A DNA stretch of 64,000 nucleotides from NCBI RefSeq assembly GCF_008831155.1, contig NZ_WBKB01000011.1, positions 22,155-86,154 of the forward strand, read 5' to 3'. Position numbers and translations under genes: made by a program. Below the pieces are notes generated by a model. The model was not told where the DNA came from. It saw only the letters and a program-made list of their open reading frames with translations, and did not search any database. The DNA comes from Gulosibacter chungangensis. Lineage in GTDB: Bacteria; Actinomycetota; Actinomycetes; Actinomycetales; Microbacteriaceae. How positions within the stretch are numbered: the first letter of the stretch is position 1; the number at the start of each line of letters is the position of its first letter. Of this stretch, positions 16,122-23,775 are shown piece after piece.

Positions 16122-16136
16122 TAAATCGATTTTGCA
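16122..16136. promoter_or_regulatory. Candidate operator TAAATCGATTTTGCA, copy 2
   Basis: Identical at all 15 positions to 1532-1546 and in the same orientation and distance (80 bp versus 78 bp) from a minus-strand TTG start. The flanks differ, so this is not simply a copied promoter. It lies in the spacer shared with map, about 105 bp from the map start. Confidence 0.5.
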
Positions 16137-16240
16137 TCGCAGTGACACGCCTGTCAAGCGGTTGGGATGCACGGCCCGTTTCCGCGCGTATTTCGAGGCC
16201 CACTTTCGGCGACAGGTCTGGCACGGCCTAGACTTGAAGG

Positions 16241-17074
16241 ATGGCCTCGATCTACAAGACTCCTGACGAACTCCGCCTCATGGTCCCCGCGGGCATCCTC
16301 ACCGCACAGGCGCTGGATGCCGTTGGCGAGGCGATTCGTCCGGGAATTTCGACGCTCGAGCTGGATGCGATCGCCGAGCGGGTCATCCGCGACGGCGGGG
16401 GAGTGCCGAACTTCCAGCTCGTCGACGGCTACCACCACACGGTCTGCGCATCCGTGAATGACGCGATTGTGCACGGCATCCCGAACGAGACGCCGCTGAA
16501 GCCGGGCGATGTGGTCTCGATTGACTGCGGTGCGATGCTAGACGGCTGGAACGGCGACTCGGCGCGCACCTGGATTGTCCCTGGCGAGGTCGAGGGTGAG
16601 GATGCGGCGGGTTGGCTTTCCGAGGCGAACCGCGTGTCGGATGCGACCCAGGCGGCAATGTGGGCCGGGATCGCGGCCGTGGCCTCGGCCCGGCACCTCA
16701 ATGACGTGGGTACGGCGATTGAGGAAGCCACGAACGAGCAGCCGGGAACGCTTGGGATCCTCGAGAACTACACGGGCCACGGGATCGGCCGGAATATGCA
16801 CGAGGAGCCGACGGTGTTCAACTACCGGGTGCGGCGTCGCGGCCCGGTCGTGAAAGCGGGCCTCGCGATCTGCATCGAGCCGATGCTCACCGGCGGCAGC
16901 GCTGACACTCTTGTAGATGATGATGACTGGACGGTGCGCAGCGCGGACGGTTCGGTCGCGGCGCACTGGGAGCACACGGTGATTCGCCACAAAACGGGAA
17001 TCTGGGTGACCACCGCGCACGACGGCGGCGCCGCAGGCCTCGCGGCCCACGGCGTCACCCCCGTCGCCCCGTAA
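16241..17074 (+). CDS. map: Methionine aminopeptidase, type I
   Basis: Removes the initiator Met from nascent proteins in the cytoplasm. The 277-residue protein carries the five metal ligands of the pita-bread fold: two Asp in VSIDCGAMLDGWNGDSA, His in GHGIGRNMHEEP, Glu in AICIEPML and Glu in HWEHTVI. The His in YHHTVCASVNDAIVHG is the usual substrate contact. No N-terminal zinc-finger extension is present. In related genomes map follows secY and adk; here the gene before it is an amine permease, so the ribosomal-protein block is broken at this point. Confidence 0.95.
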   Translation: MASIYKTPDELRLMVPAGILTAQALDAVGEAIRPGISTLELDAIAERVIRDGGGVPNFQLVDGYHHTVCASVNDAIVHGIPNETPLKPGDVVSIDCGAMLDGWNGDSARTWIVPGEVEGEDAAGWLSEANRVSDATQAAMWAGIAAVASARHLNDVGTAIEEATNEQPGTLGILENYTGHGIGRNMHEEPTVFNYRVRRRGPVVKAGLAICIEPMLTGGSADTLVDDDDWTVRSADGSVAAHWEHTVIRHKTGIWVTTAHDGGAAGLAAHGVTPVAP

Positions 17075-17084
17075 ATCGGAGCGC

Positions 17085-17166
17085 GCTTCGATACGGTCGC
17101 TGCGCTCCCTACTCAGCGAGCCGCTCCTTTCGTTCCCCGAGTAGGAGCGGAGCGACGTATCGAGGG
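17085..17166. repeat. Dispersed palindromic repeat (family A), copy 4
   Basis: Between map and infA. One half reads CTTCGATACGGTCGCTGCGC then TCCCTACTCAGCGAG, the other CCCCGAGTAGGAGCGGAGCG then ACGTATCGAGGGGCGC, so the two halves are inverted relative to each other and can form one long hairpin. Confidence 0.87.
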
Positions 17167-17183
17167 GCGCCCAATATCACATC

Positions 17184-17213
17184 TTGCGTAAATACGACGG
17201 GGCAACTTATACT
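17184..17213 (+). promoter_or_regulatory. Promoter for infA-rpmJ-rpsM-rpsK
   Basis: TTGCGT (17184-17189), an 18-bp spacer and TATACT (17208-17213) match a housekeeping sigma promoter. It is about 100 bp upstream of the infA start and downstream of repeat A copy 4, in a short AT-rich patch. Confidence 0.6.
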
Positions 17214-17314
17214 CGATAGTCGGTGTGTTTCGGTGACGCTTTTGCGTTCGCAAAAACACCTGACTTCCGCATGACTGGCATGCGGGCGTTCGACAAGCTA
17301 GCGACAGTGAGGCT

Positions 17315-17536
17315 ATGGCCAAGAAAGACGGCGTCATTGAGATCGAGGGCACAGTAGTCGAGGCATTGCCTAACGCAATGTTTCGGGTAGAGCTCTCGAA
17401 CGGACACAAAGTGCTCGCGCACATTTCCGGAAAGATGCGGCAGCACTACATCCGCATTCTCCCAGAAGACCGAGTGATCGTAGAGCTCAGCCCCTACGAC
17501 CTCACGCGTGGGCGAATCGTCTACCGCTACAAGTAA
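17315..17536 (+). CDS. infA: Translation initiation factor IF-1
   Basis: A 73-residue S1/OB-fold protein that occupies the ribosomal A site during initiation. The sequence begins [20 protein letters not shown] and ends [12 protein letters not shown], which is diagnostic. It heads the ribosomal gene block with rpmJ 84 bp downstream. Confidence 0.98.
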   Translation: MAKKDGVIEIEGTVVEALPNAMFRVELSNGHKVLAHISGKMRQHYIRILPEDRVIVELSPYDLTRGRIVYRYK

Positions 17537-17620
17537 GCAAGTCCCTCGCCCGGCCAGATAAGGAACGGCCGGCGCATCCCCGTGCCGGTACGAGGCCAGC
17601 GATACAAAGGAATATGACTC

Positions 17621-17734
17621 ATGAAGGTCAAGCCCTCCGTGAAGAAGATCTGTGACAGCTGCCGTGTGATTCGTCGTCACGGTCGCGTCATGGTGATCTG
17701 CTCGAACCCGCGCCACAAGCAGCGCCAGGGTTAA
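17621..17734 (+). CDS. rpmJ: 50S ribosomal protein L36
   Basis: A 37-residue gene in the usual place between infA and rpsM. It begins [20 protein letters not shown] and ends [13 protein letters not shown]. Cys11, Cys14, Cys27 and His32 form the zinc ribbon, so this is the zinc-binding C+ form. AAAGGAA lies upstream of the ATG. Confidence 0.97.
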   Translation: MKVKPSVKKICDSCRVIRRHGRVMVICSNPRHKQRQG

Positions 17735-17855
17735 GCACAACTCAATACTGAAGTCGCAGTGATAAGACGCTCGGGATACCGAGCTGACACCTCCGGGCGC
17801 GAGGCCGGGGCCCAGTCGCTGCACCAAACCTCAACACCAAACAGGAGACCACTCC

Positions 17856-18230
17856 ATGGCACGTCTAGCAGGCGTTGACCTCCCCCGCGAAAAGCGGACC
17901 GAGGTCGCTCTTACCTACATCTACGGCATCGGCCGTACCCGTGCGCTCAAGACGCTCGAAGTTACCGGCATTGACGGCAACACCCGCGTGAAGGACCTCA
18001 CCGACGAACAGCTCGTGGCACTTCGTGACCACATCGAGGGGACGTATCAGGTAGAGGGTGACCTCCGCCGTGAGGTTGCCGCCGACATTCGCCGCAAGGT
18101 CGAAATCGGTAGCTACCAGGGCATCCGTCACCGCCGTGGCCTTCCGGTTCACGGCCAGCGCACCAAGACCAACGCGCGTTCGCGCAAGGGTCCGAAGCGT
18201 ACCGTCGCCGGCAAGAAGAAGGCGAAGTAA
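17856..18230 (+). CDS. rpsM: 30S ribosomal protein S13
   Basis: A 124-residue head protein of the small subunit. It begins [20 protein letters not shown], includes the [10 protein letters not shown] motif and the [20 protein letters not shown] tail that reaches the tRNAs and 16S rRNA. CAGGAG lies upstream of the ATG. Confidence 0.98.
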   Translation: MARLAGVDLPREKRTEVALTYIYGIGRTRALKTLEVTGIDGNTRVKDLTDEQLVALRDHIEGTYQVEGDLRREVAADIRRKVEIGSYQGIRHRRGLPVHGQRTKTNARSRKGPKRTVAGKKKAK

Positions 18231-18282
18231 CCCATCCGTCTTATCGGATGTGAGTGAACCGAATTTCGTAGGAGAGTAAGAA

Positions 18283-18678
18283 TTGGCTACCCCAAAGACT
18301 GCGCGCAAAACGCGTCGCAAGCAGAATAAGAACGTTGCCGTAGGTCAGGCGCACATCAAGTCGACCTTCAACAACACCATCATCTCGATCACCGACACCA
18401 CCGGTGCCGTCATTAGCTGGGCATCCTCGGGTGGCGTTGGCTACAAGGGCTCGCGTAAGTCAACTCCGTTCGCCGCACAGCTGGCCGCTGAGGCAGCTGC
18501 TCGCCAGGCGCAGGAGCACGGCATGAAGAAGGTTGACGTCTTCGTGAAGGGCCCGGGCTCGGGTCGTGAAACCGCAATCCGTTCGCTCCAGGCTGCTGGC
18601 CTCGAGGTTGGACAGATCAGCGACGTTACCCCGCAGGCGCACAACGGTTGCCGCCCGCCGAAGCGCCGCCGCGTCTAA
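18283..18678 (+). CDS. rpsK: 30S ribosomal protein S11
   Basis: A 131-residue platform protein of the small subunit. It contains [19 protein letters not shown], the [15 protein letters not shown] segment and the ending [16 protein letters not shown]. The start is TTG 18283 with GGAGAG upstream. The usual next gene rpsD is absent here, as in many Actinobacteria of this order. Confidence 0.98.
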   Translation: MATPKTARKTRRKQNKNVAVGQAHIKSTFNNTIISITDTTGAVISWASSGGVGYKGSRKSTPFAAQLAAEAAARQAQEHGMKKVDVFVKGPGSGRETAIRSLQAAGLEVGQISDVTPQAHNGCRPPKRRRV

Positions 18679-18685
18679 TTGTGTC

Positions 18686-18723
18686 TAGTCGCCCGTACTC
18701 ACGAGTGTGAGGCCGGGCGACTA
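18686..18723 (+). other. Hairpin in the rpsK-rpoA leader
   Basis: A 10-bp perfect stem TAGTCGCCCG/CGGGCGACTA (18686-18695 with 18714-18723) encloses a smaller CTCAC/GTGAG pairing. It sits 8 bp after rpsK and 120 bp before rpoA. There is no T tract, so it may be an attenuator or RNA-processing structure rather than a terminator. Confidence 0.4.
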
Positions 18724-18842
18724 CGCCGGTGACGACACCGGATTCCGATTGTCCTCCGCATCCTCCCTATCTCCCAGCAGGTCTTTCCTGTTGGATACGC
18801 CAAGCGTCATATAGCGGACGCTTTGCCGAAAGGAACCACACA

Positions 18843-19838
18843 GTGCTCATTGCACAGCGCCCCACACTCACCGAGGAGAACGTATCCGATCACCGCTCAC
18901 GGTTCGTCATTGAGCCGCTAGAGCCGGGCTTCGGTTACACGCTCGGAAATTCGCTGCGTCGTACGCTGCTCAGCTCCATCCCCGGTGCGGCAGTCACGAG
19001 CATTCGTCTCGACAACGTTCAGCACGAATTCACCACCATCCCGGGTGTGAAGGAAGACGTTACGGAGATCATCCTGAACGTCAAGGGTTTGGTCGTCTCG
19101 AGCGAGCACGACGAGCCCATCACCGCGTACCTGCGCAAGACCGGTGCAGGTGAAGTTACCGCAGCGGACATCTCGGCTCCCGCCGGTGTTGAGATCCACA
19201 ACCCGTCGCTGGTTATCGCGACGCTCAACGACGACGCAAAGTTCGAGCTCGAGCTCACCATTGAGCGCGGCCGCGGCTACGTGTCGGCACAGCAGAACCG
19301 TAACGAGTACTCGGACACCGGCCAGATTCCGGTTGACTCGATCTACTCGCCGGTGCTGAAGGTTACCTACCGTGTTGAGGCCACCCGTGCGGGTGAGCGC
19401 ACCGACTTCGACCGTCTCATCGTTGACGTTGAGACCAAGCCGTCGATGGCTCCGCGTGACGCGATTGCTTCGGCAGGTACCACCCTCGTTGAGCTGTTCA
19501 GCCTCGCGCGTGAACTCAACGTCGAAGCAGAAGGTATCGAAATTGGCCCGGCCCCGGTCGAGCAGGTCATCAGCGATGAGCTCTCCATGAGCATCAACGA
19601 CCTTGACCTTTCGGTGCGCTCCTACAACTGCCTCATGCGTGAGGGTGTGACGACTGTTTCGCAGCTCGTTGCGCTGAGCGAGAGCCAGCTTCTGAACATC
19701 CGCAACTTCGGCCAGAAGTCGGTGGACGAGGTACGCGACAAGCTCGCATCCCTCGGCCTCACCCTCAAGGACAGCGTTCCGGGCTTCGAAGGCACCCACT
19801 TCTACGGTGCTGGCGAAGACAGCGGCGAATACATCTAA
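18843..19838 (+). CDS. rpoA: DNA-directed RNA polymerase subunit alpha
   Basis: A 331-residue alpha subunit. The N-terminal dimerisation domain shows [20 protein letters not shown] followed by [14 protein letters not shown], and the C-terminal domain [20 protein letters not shown] and [20 protein letters not shown], which contacts activators and UP elements. The start is GTG 18843, with AAAGGA upstream; the open frame further upstream has no homology. Confidence 0.98.
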   Translation: MLIAQRPTLTEENVSDHRSRFVIEPLEPGFGYTLGNSLRRTLLSSIPGAAVTSIRLDNVQHEFTTIPGVKEDVTEIILNVKGLVVSSEHDEPITAYLRKTGAGEVTAADISAPAGVEIHNPSLVIATLNDDAKFELELTIERGRGYVSAQQNRNEYSDTGQIPVDSIYSPVLKVTYRVEATRAGERTDFDRLIVDVETKPSMAPRDAIASAGTTLVELFSLARELNVEAEGIEIGPAPVEQVISDELSMSINDLDLSVRSYNCLMREGVTTVSQLVALSESQLLNIRNFGQKSVDEVRDKLASLGLTLKDSVPGFEGTHFYGAGEDSGEYI

Positions 19839-19877
19839 GCCGCACTAGCGGCCCGTACCTGAGAAAGAGAACTACGA

Positions 19878-20447
19878 ATGCCTAAGCCCAACAAGGGACC
19901 GCGCCTCGGAAGCGGCCCGTCTCACGAGCGTCTCCTGCTTGGCAACCTCGCTGCGCAGCTGTTCACGCACAAGCGCATCCAGACCACCGAGACCAAGGCT
20001 AAGCGCCTGCAGCCGGTGGCCGAGCGCCTCGTGACTCACGCAAAGAAGGGCGACCTCGCAGCACGCCGTCGCGTGCTGCAGGTCATCACCGACCGCGGCG
20101 TCGTGCACGAGCTGTTCACCGAGATCGCTCCGCTGGTGGCTGAGCGTCCGGGTGGCTACACGCGCATCATCAAGACCGGCTACCGCAAGGGCGACAACGC
20201 TCCGATGGCCGTGATTGAGCTCGTGCTCGAGCCGGTTCAGTTCAAGAACAAGGCAGCTGCTCCCGCTGCGGACGCTCCCGTCGTTGAGGAAGCCGAAGAG
20301 ACCGCTGAGGTCGAGGTAACCGAGGCAGACGAGGCTGCAGTTGAGGCTGCAGAGGCTTCGGCTGACGAGGCTGCTTCGGAAGAAGCTGCTGACGCTCCCG
20401 CCAAGGAAGCCGCTTCGGAAGAGGCTGCTGAGGAAGAGACCAAGTAG
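19878..20447 (+). CDS. rplQ: 50S ribosomal protein L17 with long acidic C-terminal tail
   Basis: Residues 1-118 are ordinary L17 ([56 protein letters not shown]). Residues about 125-189 form an Ala/Glu-rich low-complexity tail ([20 protein letters not shown] and similar), so the protein is roughly 65 residues longer than the bacterial norm. Such tails occur in other actinobacterial L17 proteins. A strong terminator follows. Confidence 0.97.
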   Translation: MPKPNKGPRLGSGPSHERLLLGNLAAQLFTHKRIQTTETKAKRLQPVAERLVTHAKKGDLAARRRVLQVITDRGVVHELFTEIAPLVAERPGGYTRIIKTGYRKGDNAPMAVIELVLEPVQFKNKAAAPAADAPVVEEAEETAEVEVTEADEAAVEAAEASADEAASEEAADAPAKEAASEEAAEEETK

Positions 20448-20463
20448 TCTCCACTCGCGCTAC

Positions 20464-20503
20464 GCAAGGAACCCCGCACTCCGGTGCGGGGTTCCTTGCT
20501 TTT
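20464..20503 (+). terminator. Rho-independent terminator after rplQ
   Basis: A 16-bp stem (20464-20479 with 20484-20499) with the loop TCCG is followed by TTTT. It lies 16 bp after the rplQ stop. Confidence 0.9.
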
Positions 20504-20527
20504 CCGGCGAGTTCTGCGGTTCCTCTT

Positions 20528-20617
20528 GCCGCTTTTGCCGCTTTTGCCGCTTTTGCCGCTTTTGCCGCTTTTGCCGCTCTTGCCGCTTTTGCCGCTTTTG
20601 CCGCTTTTGCCGCTTTT
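20528..20617. repeat. 9-bp tandem repeat, ten copies
   Basis: Ten consecutive copies of GCCGCTTTT run from 20528 to 20617; the sixth copy has GCCGCTCTT. The array is immediately downstream of the rplQ terminator. It is open in several frames, but nothing around it looks like a gene. Copy number should be prone to slippage. Confidence 0.93.
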
Positions 20618-20726
20618 CCGCGCGCCCCGCGCCTTCTGTTGTCGTCTTTCCTTCTGCGGCTCGCTACCTGCCGCCTCGCGCGCCTCTGCAACCCCTCCTC
20701 CCAGCTGGGCGGCTAACCCACGCAGC

Positions 20727-21036
20727 TAACTCGCCACTCGATGCAGTTTTTCACTGCTCCCAGAGCGTCCAGTGACGAGTTGCTGCTCCGGTCCTCCGTA
20801 ACTCGTCACTCGATGCTGTTGAAGCGGGCTGCGGCAGCATCTAGCGACGAGTTATTGAGGCAGGTTCCGGTGAGTCGTCGATGGATGCTGTTGGTTGCGG
20901 CCGCGCCTACATCGAGTGACGAGTCTGCGGCGTGTCCCTCGGTAACTCGTCAGTGAATGCTGCTGAAACGGCTCGCGGCAGCGTTTAGTGACGAGTTAGC
21001 GGGCCCGCCGCCCGTTAATTCGTCTATGGATGCTTG
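20727..21036. repeat. Array of four and a half 72-bp palindromic repeats
   Basis: Units begin at 20727, 20799, 20871, 20943 and 21016 (last one partial), so the period is 72 bp. Each full unit is an imperfect palindrome of about 55 bp with outer arms like TAACTCGTCACTCGATGCTG on the left and AGCATCTAGCGACGAGTTA on the right, a variable GC-rich centre, and a spacer of about 16 bp rich in CCGG. Arms are better conserved than centres, as expected if RNA or cruciform structure matters. The array fills the spacer between the rplQ terminator and the nrtR promoter. Confidence 0.88.
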
Positions 21037-21039
21037 AAA

Positions 21040-21068
21040 TTGACTTTGGGTCACTATGACACTAACCT
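21040..21068 (+). promoter_or_regulatory. Promoter of nrtR with overlapping inverted repeats
   Basis: TTGACT (21040-21045), a 17-bp spacer and TAACCT (21063-21068) form a good promoter. CTTTGGGTCA (21044-21053) pairs with TGACTCAAAG (21092-21101) with one mismatch, and CTAAC pairs with GTTAG between them. Such repeats around the start site are candidates for autoregulation by NrtR. Confidence 0.5.
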
Positions 21069-21090
21069 CGCTCTAACAGTTAGGGTGAAA

Positions 21091-21915
21091 ATGACTCAAA
21101 GTACTGAAGGTGCTGGCGCCAATATGACGAGCTTCAGCGACGACGACGCGATGAACAGGTCCAATGCAAGCGAATCCTCCACGGCCACCAGCGAAGTCGG
21201 CCACACAAGCGAAACCGGCAGCAATACAACGCAAACCAACGACATCCGCCTCGCGGTGTCGACGGTGATCTTCGCGCTGCGCCCGGCCACGCATCCATCG
21301 AAGAAGTGGGACATCGTGATGCCGGTGGTCCGCCGCACGCGCGACCCGCACGAGGGGGAGTGGGCGCTGCCGGGCGGTTGGCTGCAAGCTGACGAAGGCC
21401 TCTCGGCCGCCGCGAGCCGCACCCTCGCCGAAACCACGGGCCTGCATCCGGCCTACCTCGAACAGCTCTACGCGTTCGGTGCCGTCGATCGCTCGCCGAC
21501 CCGGGTCGTCTCGGTCGTGTATTGGGCCCTCTTGCGGGCGGATGCGGTGGAAGAGCGAGCTGAGCTCGAAAACGTCGCCTGGTTCTCGGTTGACGGACTC
21601 TGGGGCCTCGCCTTCGACCACGATGAAATCGTGCAGTATGCGCTTTGGCGGCTGCAGAACAAGCTCGACTACAGCGGCATTGCGCAGGGCTTTTTGCCGG
21701 AGCTGTTCACGCTCTCTGATCTCCGTGAAGTGCACGAGGCCGTGCTCAATAGACCGCTCGACCCCGCGAACTTCCGCCGTCAAATCGAAAGTTCCAAAGA
21801 GATCGTGGCAACCGACGAATTTCGCAAGGGGAGTCACCGCCCGGCTCGGCTCTACCGGACGAACAGCGAGATCGCCCTCGCAAACCACGGCCCGCTCAAG
21901 CCAGAAACGCAGTAG
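21091..21915 (+). CDS. nrtR: NrtR-type Nudix-domain repressor of NAD synthesis
   Basis: The N-terminal 40 residues are polar and low complexity. A Nudix fold follows (RLAVSTVIFALRP, EGEWALPGGWLQADEGLSAA, SRTLAETTGLHPAYLEQLYA), in which the Nudix box is degenerate (LAETTG in place of REExxEExG), as expected for an ADP-ribose sensor without hydrolase activity. The C-terminus is the winged-helix part (FTLSDLREVHEAVLNRPLDP, NFRRQIESSKEIVATDE, GSHRPARLYR). It precedes nadA-nadB-nadC, the usual NrtR target. The start ATG 21091 is preferred because of the promoter at 21040; ATG 21124 is also possible. Confidence 0.88.
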   Translation: MTQSTEGAGANMTSFSDDDAMNRSNASESSTATSEVGHTSETGSNTTQTNDIRLAVSTVIFALRPATHPSKKWDIVMPVVRRTRDPHEGEWALPGGWLQADEGLSAAASRTLAETTGLHPAYLEQLYAFGAVDRSPTRVVSVVYWALLRADAVEERAELENVAWFSVDGLWGLAFDHDEIVQYALWRLQNKLDYSGIAQGFLPELFTLSDLREVHEAVLNRPLDPANFRRQIESSKEIVATDEFRKGSHRPARLYRTNSEIALANHGPLKPETQ

Positions 21916-21958
21916 CGCTTTGGTCTCGCCGAATGGGCCTTAGCGAGCGCGTGCCTAA

Positions 21959-22095
21959 CCATTGTCGTTTTCGCTAACCCGGGTCGGCCTACCGGCAATG
22001 CCTACAGCAAGCGGCAATACCTCCCTGTCCGACCCATTGCCGTTGTGGCTAACCCGGGTCGCAATAGCGGCAAGGGATGCAGGTAACGGCAATGG
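21959..22095. repeat. Palindromic direct repeats upstream of nadA
   Basis: Two related segments start at 21959 and 22034 (75 bp apart), each with CCATTGYCGTT at the left and the shared core GCTAACCCGGGTCG. The second has CCATTGCCGTT at 22034-22044 and its exact complement AACGGCAATGG at 22085-22095. The architecture resembles the 72-bp array upstream of nrtR but the sequence differs. The 381-bp spacer between nrtR and nadA holds these, an AACGCC hexanucleotide repeat to about 22150, and no gene. Confidence 0.65.
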
Positions 22096-22296
22096 CGCCA
22101 ACGCCAACGCCAACGCCAACGCCAATGCCAACGCCGCCCCGAATCTCAACGCCAACGCCGCCCCGACCTGAATCGCAGCGCCAAGGCCAACGTCAACACC
22201 AATCTCAACTTCAGTTCCGAACCCAACGCCAACCTCAGACCCAAACCAAAGCAGCACAGCAGCTGCACACAAACCCAACGCAAAGAGGAGACACCG

Positions 22297-23775
22297 ATGT
22301 CCCAGACCACCGCACCGCGTACGACGACCACCGGAGTCCGCACCACCGCATCCGCACAGCAAACGAACCCCGCCTCGGTCGCGCAGACCATCGAGCTGAT
22401 CGCCAGCAAGAACGCCAAAGGCAGCAACTGCGGAACCACCCTCGCCGAGCCGACCTGGAACTTCGACCGGGTCCCCGGCTACGGCCCCGGCGCATCCATT
22501 GGCGACACGATCCCGCTCTCGGCACCGCGACAGGGAACGCTCCCGGCGGAATACCGCGAGGCGAGCGAGGAGGAGCTGCACGAGCGCATCCAGCAGGCGA
22601 AGGCGACGCTGGGCGAGAAGCTCGTGATCCTCGGGCACTTCTACCAGCGCGACGAGGTGGTGCAGCATGCCGACTATGTGGGCGATTCCTTCCAGCTCGC
22701 GAAGGCGGCGCTGAACCACCCGAACGCCGAGGCGATCGTGTTCTGCGGCGTGCACTTCATGGCCGAGACTGCCGACATGCTGAGCCAGCCCGACCAATCG
22801 GTGGTCCTGCCGAACCTGGCCGCGGGCTGCTCGATGGCCGATATGGCGAACATCGACCAGGTTGAGGATGCGTGGGAACAGCTCATGGAGATCTACGGCG
22901 AGGAGCCGGATGCCGAAGGAAAAGCGCCGCTGATTCCGGTCACCTACATGAATTCTTCGGCGGCGATCAAGGCGTTCTGTGGCCGCAACGGCGGGATCGT
23001 GTGTACGTCTTCGAACGCGACGACGGTGCTGAAGTGGGCGTTCGAGCGCGGCCAGCGGGTGATTTTCTTCCCCGATCAGCACCTCGGCCGGAACACCGCG
23101 AAGGCGATGGGAATCAGTCTCGACGAGATGCCGCTGTGGCGTCCGCAACTGCCGCTTGGCGGCAACACCGAAGAAACGCTCGAGGACGCAAAAGTCCTGT
23201 TGTGGAACGGATTCTGCTCGGTCCACAAGCGCTTCACCGTCAAGCAGATCGACCAGGCGCGCGAGCAGTTCCCGGACGTGCGCGTGATCGTGCACCCGGA
23301 GTGCTCGATGGAGGTTGTCGACGCGGCCGATGAGGCGGGCTCGACCGACTACATTCGCAAGGCAGTCGAGGCGGCGCCGGCGGGTTCGACGATCGCGATC
23401 GGCACCGAAATCAACCTCGTGCAGCGCCTCGCGGCCGAGTACCCGCAGCACAACATTTTCTGCCTCGACGACGTGGTCTGCCCCTGCTCGACGATGTACC
23501 GGATCCACCCCGGCTACCTCGCGTGGGTGCTCGAGGGCCTCGTCGACGGCGAAGTCCGCAACCAGATTTCAGTGGATGCTTCGGTCTCGGAGCCTGCCCG
23601 CGTCGCCCTCGAGCGGATGCTCGCGGCCACTCCCGCGCCCGGCGTCAAGGCCGCGACCTTCGGCGTTCAGGCTGCCGCGGATGCGTCGGGTTCGGGTTCG
23701 GCGGCGGGTGCGGATGCTGACCCCGCGTCGGCTTCGACGGCACGCGAAGTTGTGACGGAACAGGCCCGCTCATGA
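22297..23775 (+). CDS. nadA: Quinolinate synthase
   Basis: Condenses iminoaspartate with dihydroxyacetone phosphate to quinolinate using a 4Fe-4S cluster. The core is complete: LGHFYQRDEVVQHADYVGDS, the cluster ligand Cys178 (LAAGCSMADM), Cys336 (VIVHPECSMEV) and Cys395 or Cys397 in DDVVCPCSTMY. At 492 residues it is longer than most NadA proteins, with about 70 polar residues at the N-terminus and a 40-residue Ala/Ser-rich tail. The start ATG 22297 has AAAGAGGAG upstream. It overlaps nadB by 4 bp (ATGA). Confidence 0.96.
   Translation: MSQTTAPRTTTTGVRTTASAQQTNPASVAQTIELIASKNAKGSNCGTTLAEPTWNFDRVPGYGPGASIGDTIPLSAPRQGTLPAEYREASEEELHERIQQAKATLGEKLVILGHFYQRDEVVQHADYVGDSFQLAKAALNHPNAEAIVFCGVHFMAETADMLSQPDQSVVLPNLAAGCSMADMANIDQVEDAWEQLMEIYGEEPDAEGKAPLIPVTYMNSSAAIKAFCGRNGGIVCTSSNATTVLKWAFERGQRVIFFPDQHLGRNTAKAMGISLDEMPLWRPQLPLGGNTEETLEDAKVLLWNGFCSVHKRFTVKQIDQAREQFPDVRVIVHPECSMEVVDAADEAGSTDYIRKAVEAAPAGSTIAIGTEINLVQRLAAEYPQHNIFCLDDVVCPCSTMYRIHPGYLAWVLEGLVDGEVRNQISVDASVSEPARVALERMLAATPAPGVKAATFGVQAAADASGSGSAAGADADPASASTAREVVTEQARS

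Noticed and set aside
20341..20775. Open frame across the 9-bp repeat
   Set aside because: It overlaps the rplQ terminator and consists of repeat-encoded LPLL-type peptide; no homology or ribosome-binding site.
20727..21036. CRISPR array
   Set aside because: The 72-bp units are mostly palindromic with similar centres, the spacers of about 16 bp are too short and not unique, and no cas genes are present.
21955..23508. 517-codon minus-strand frame opposite nadA
   Set aside because: Antisense shadow of nadA and of the AACGCC repeats; ends in a long Ala-Leu repeat with no domain.
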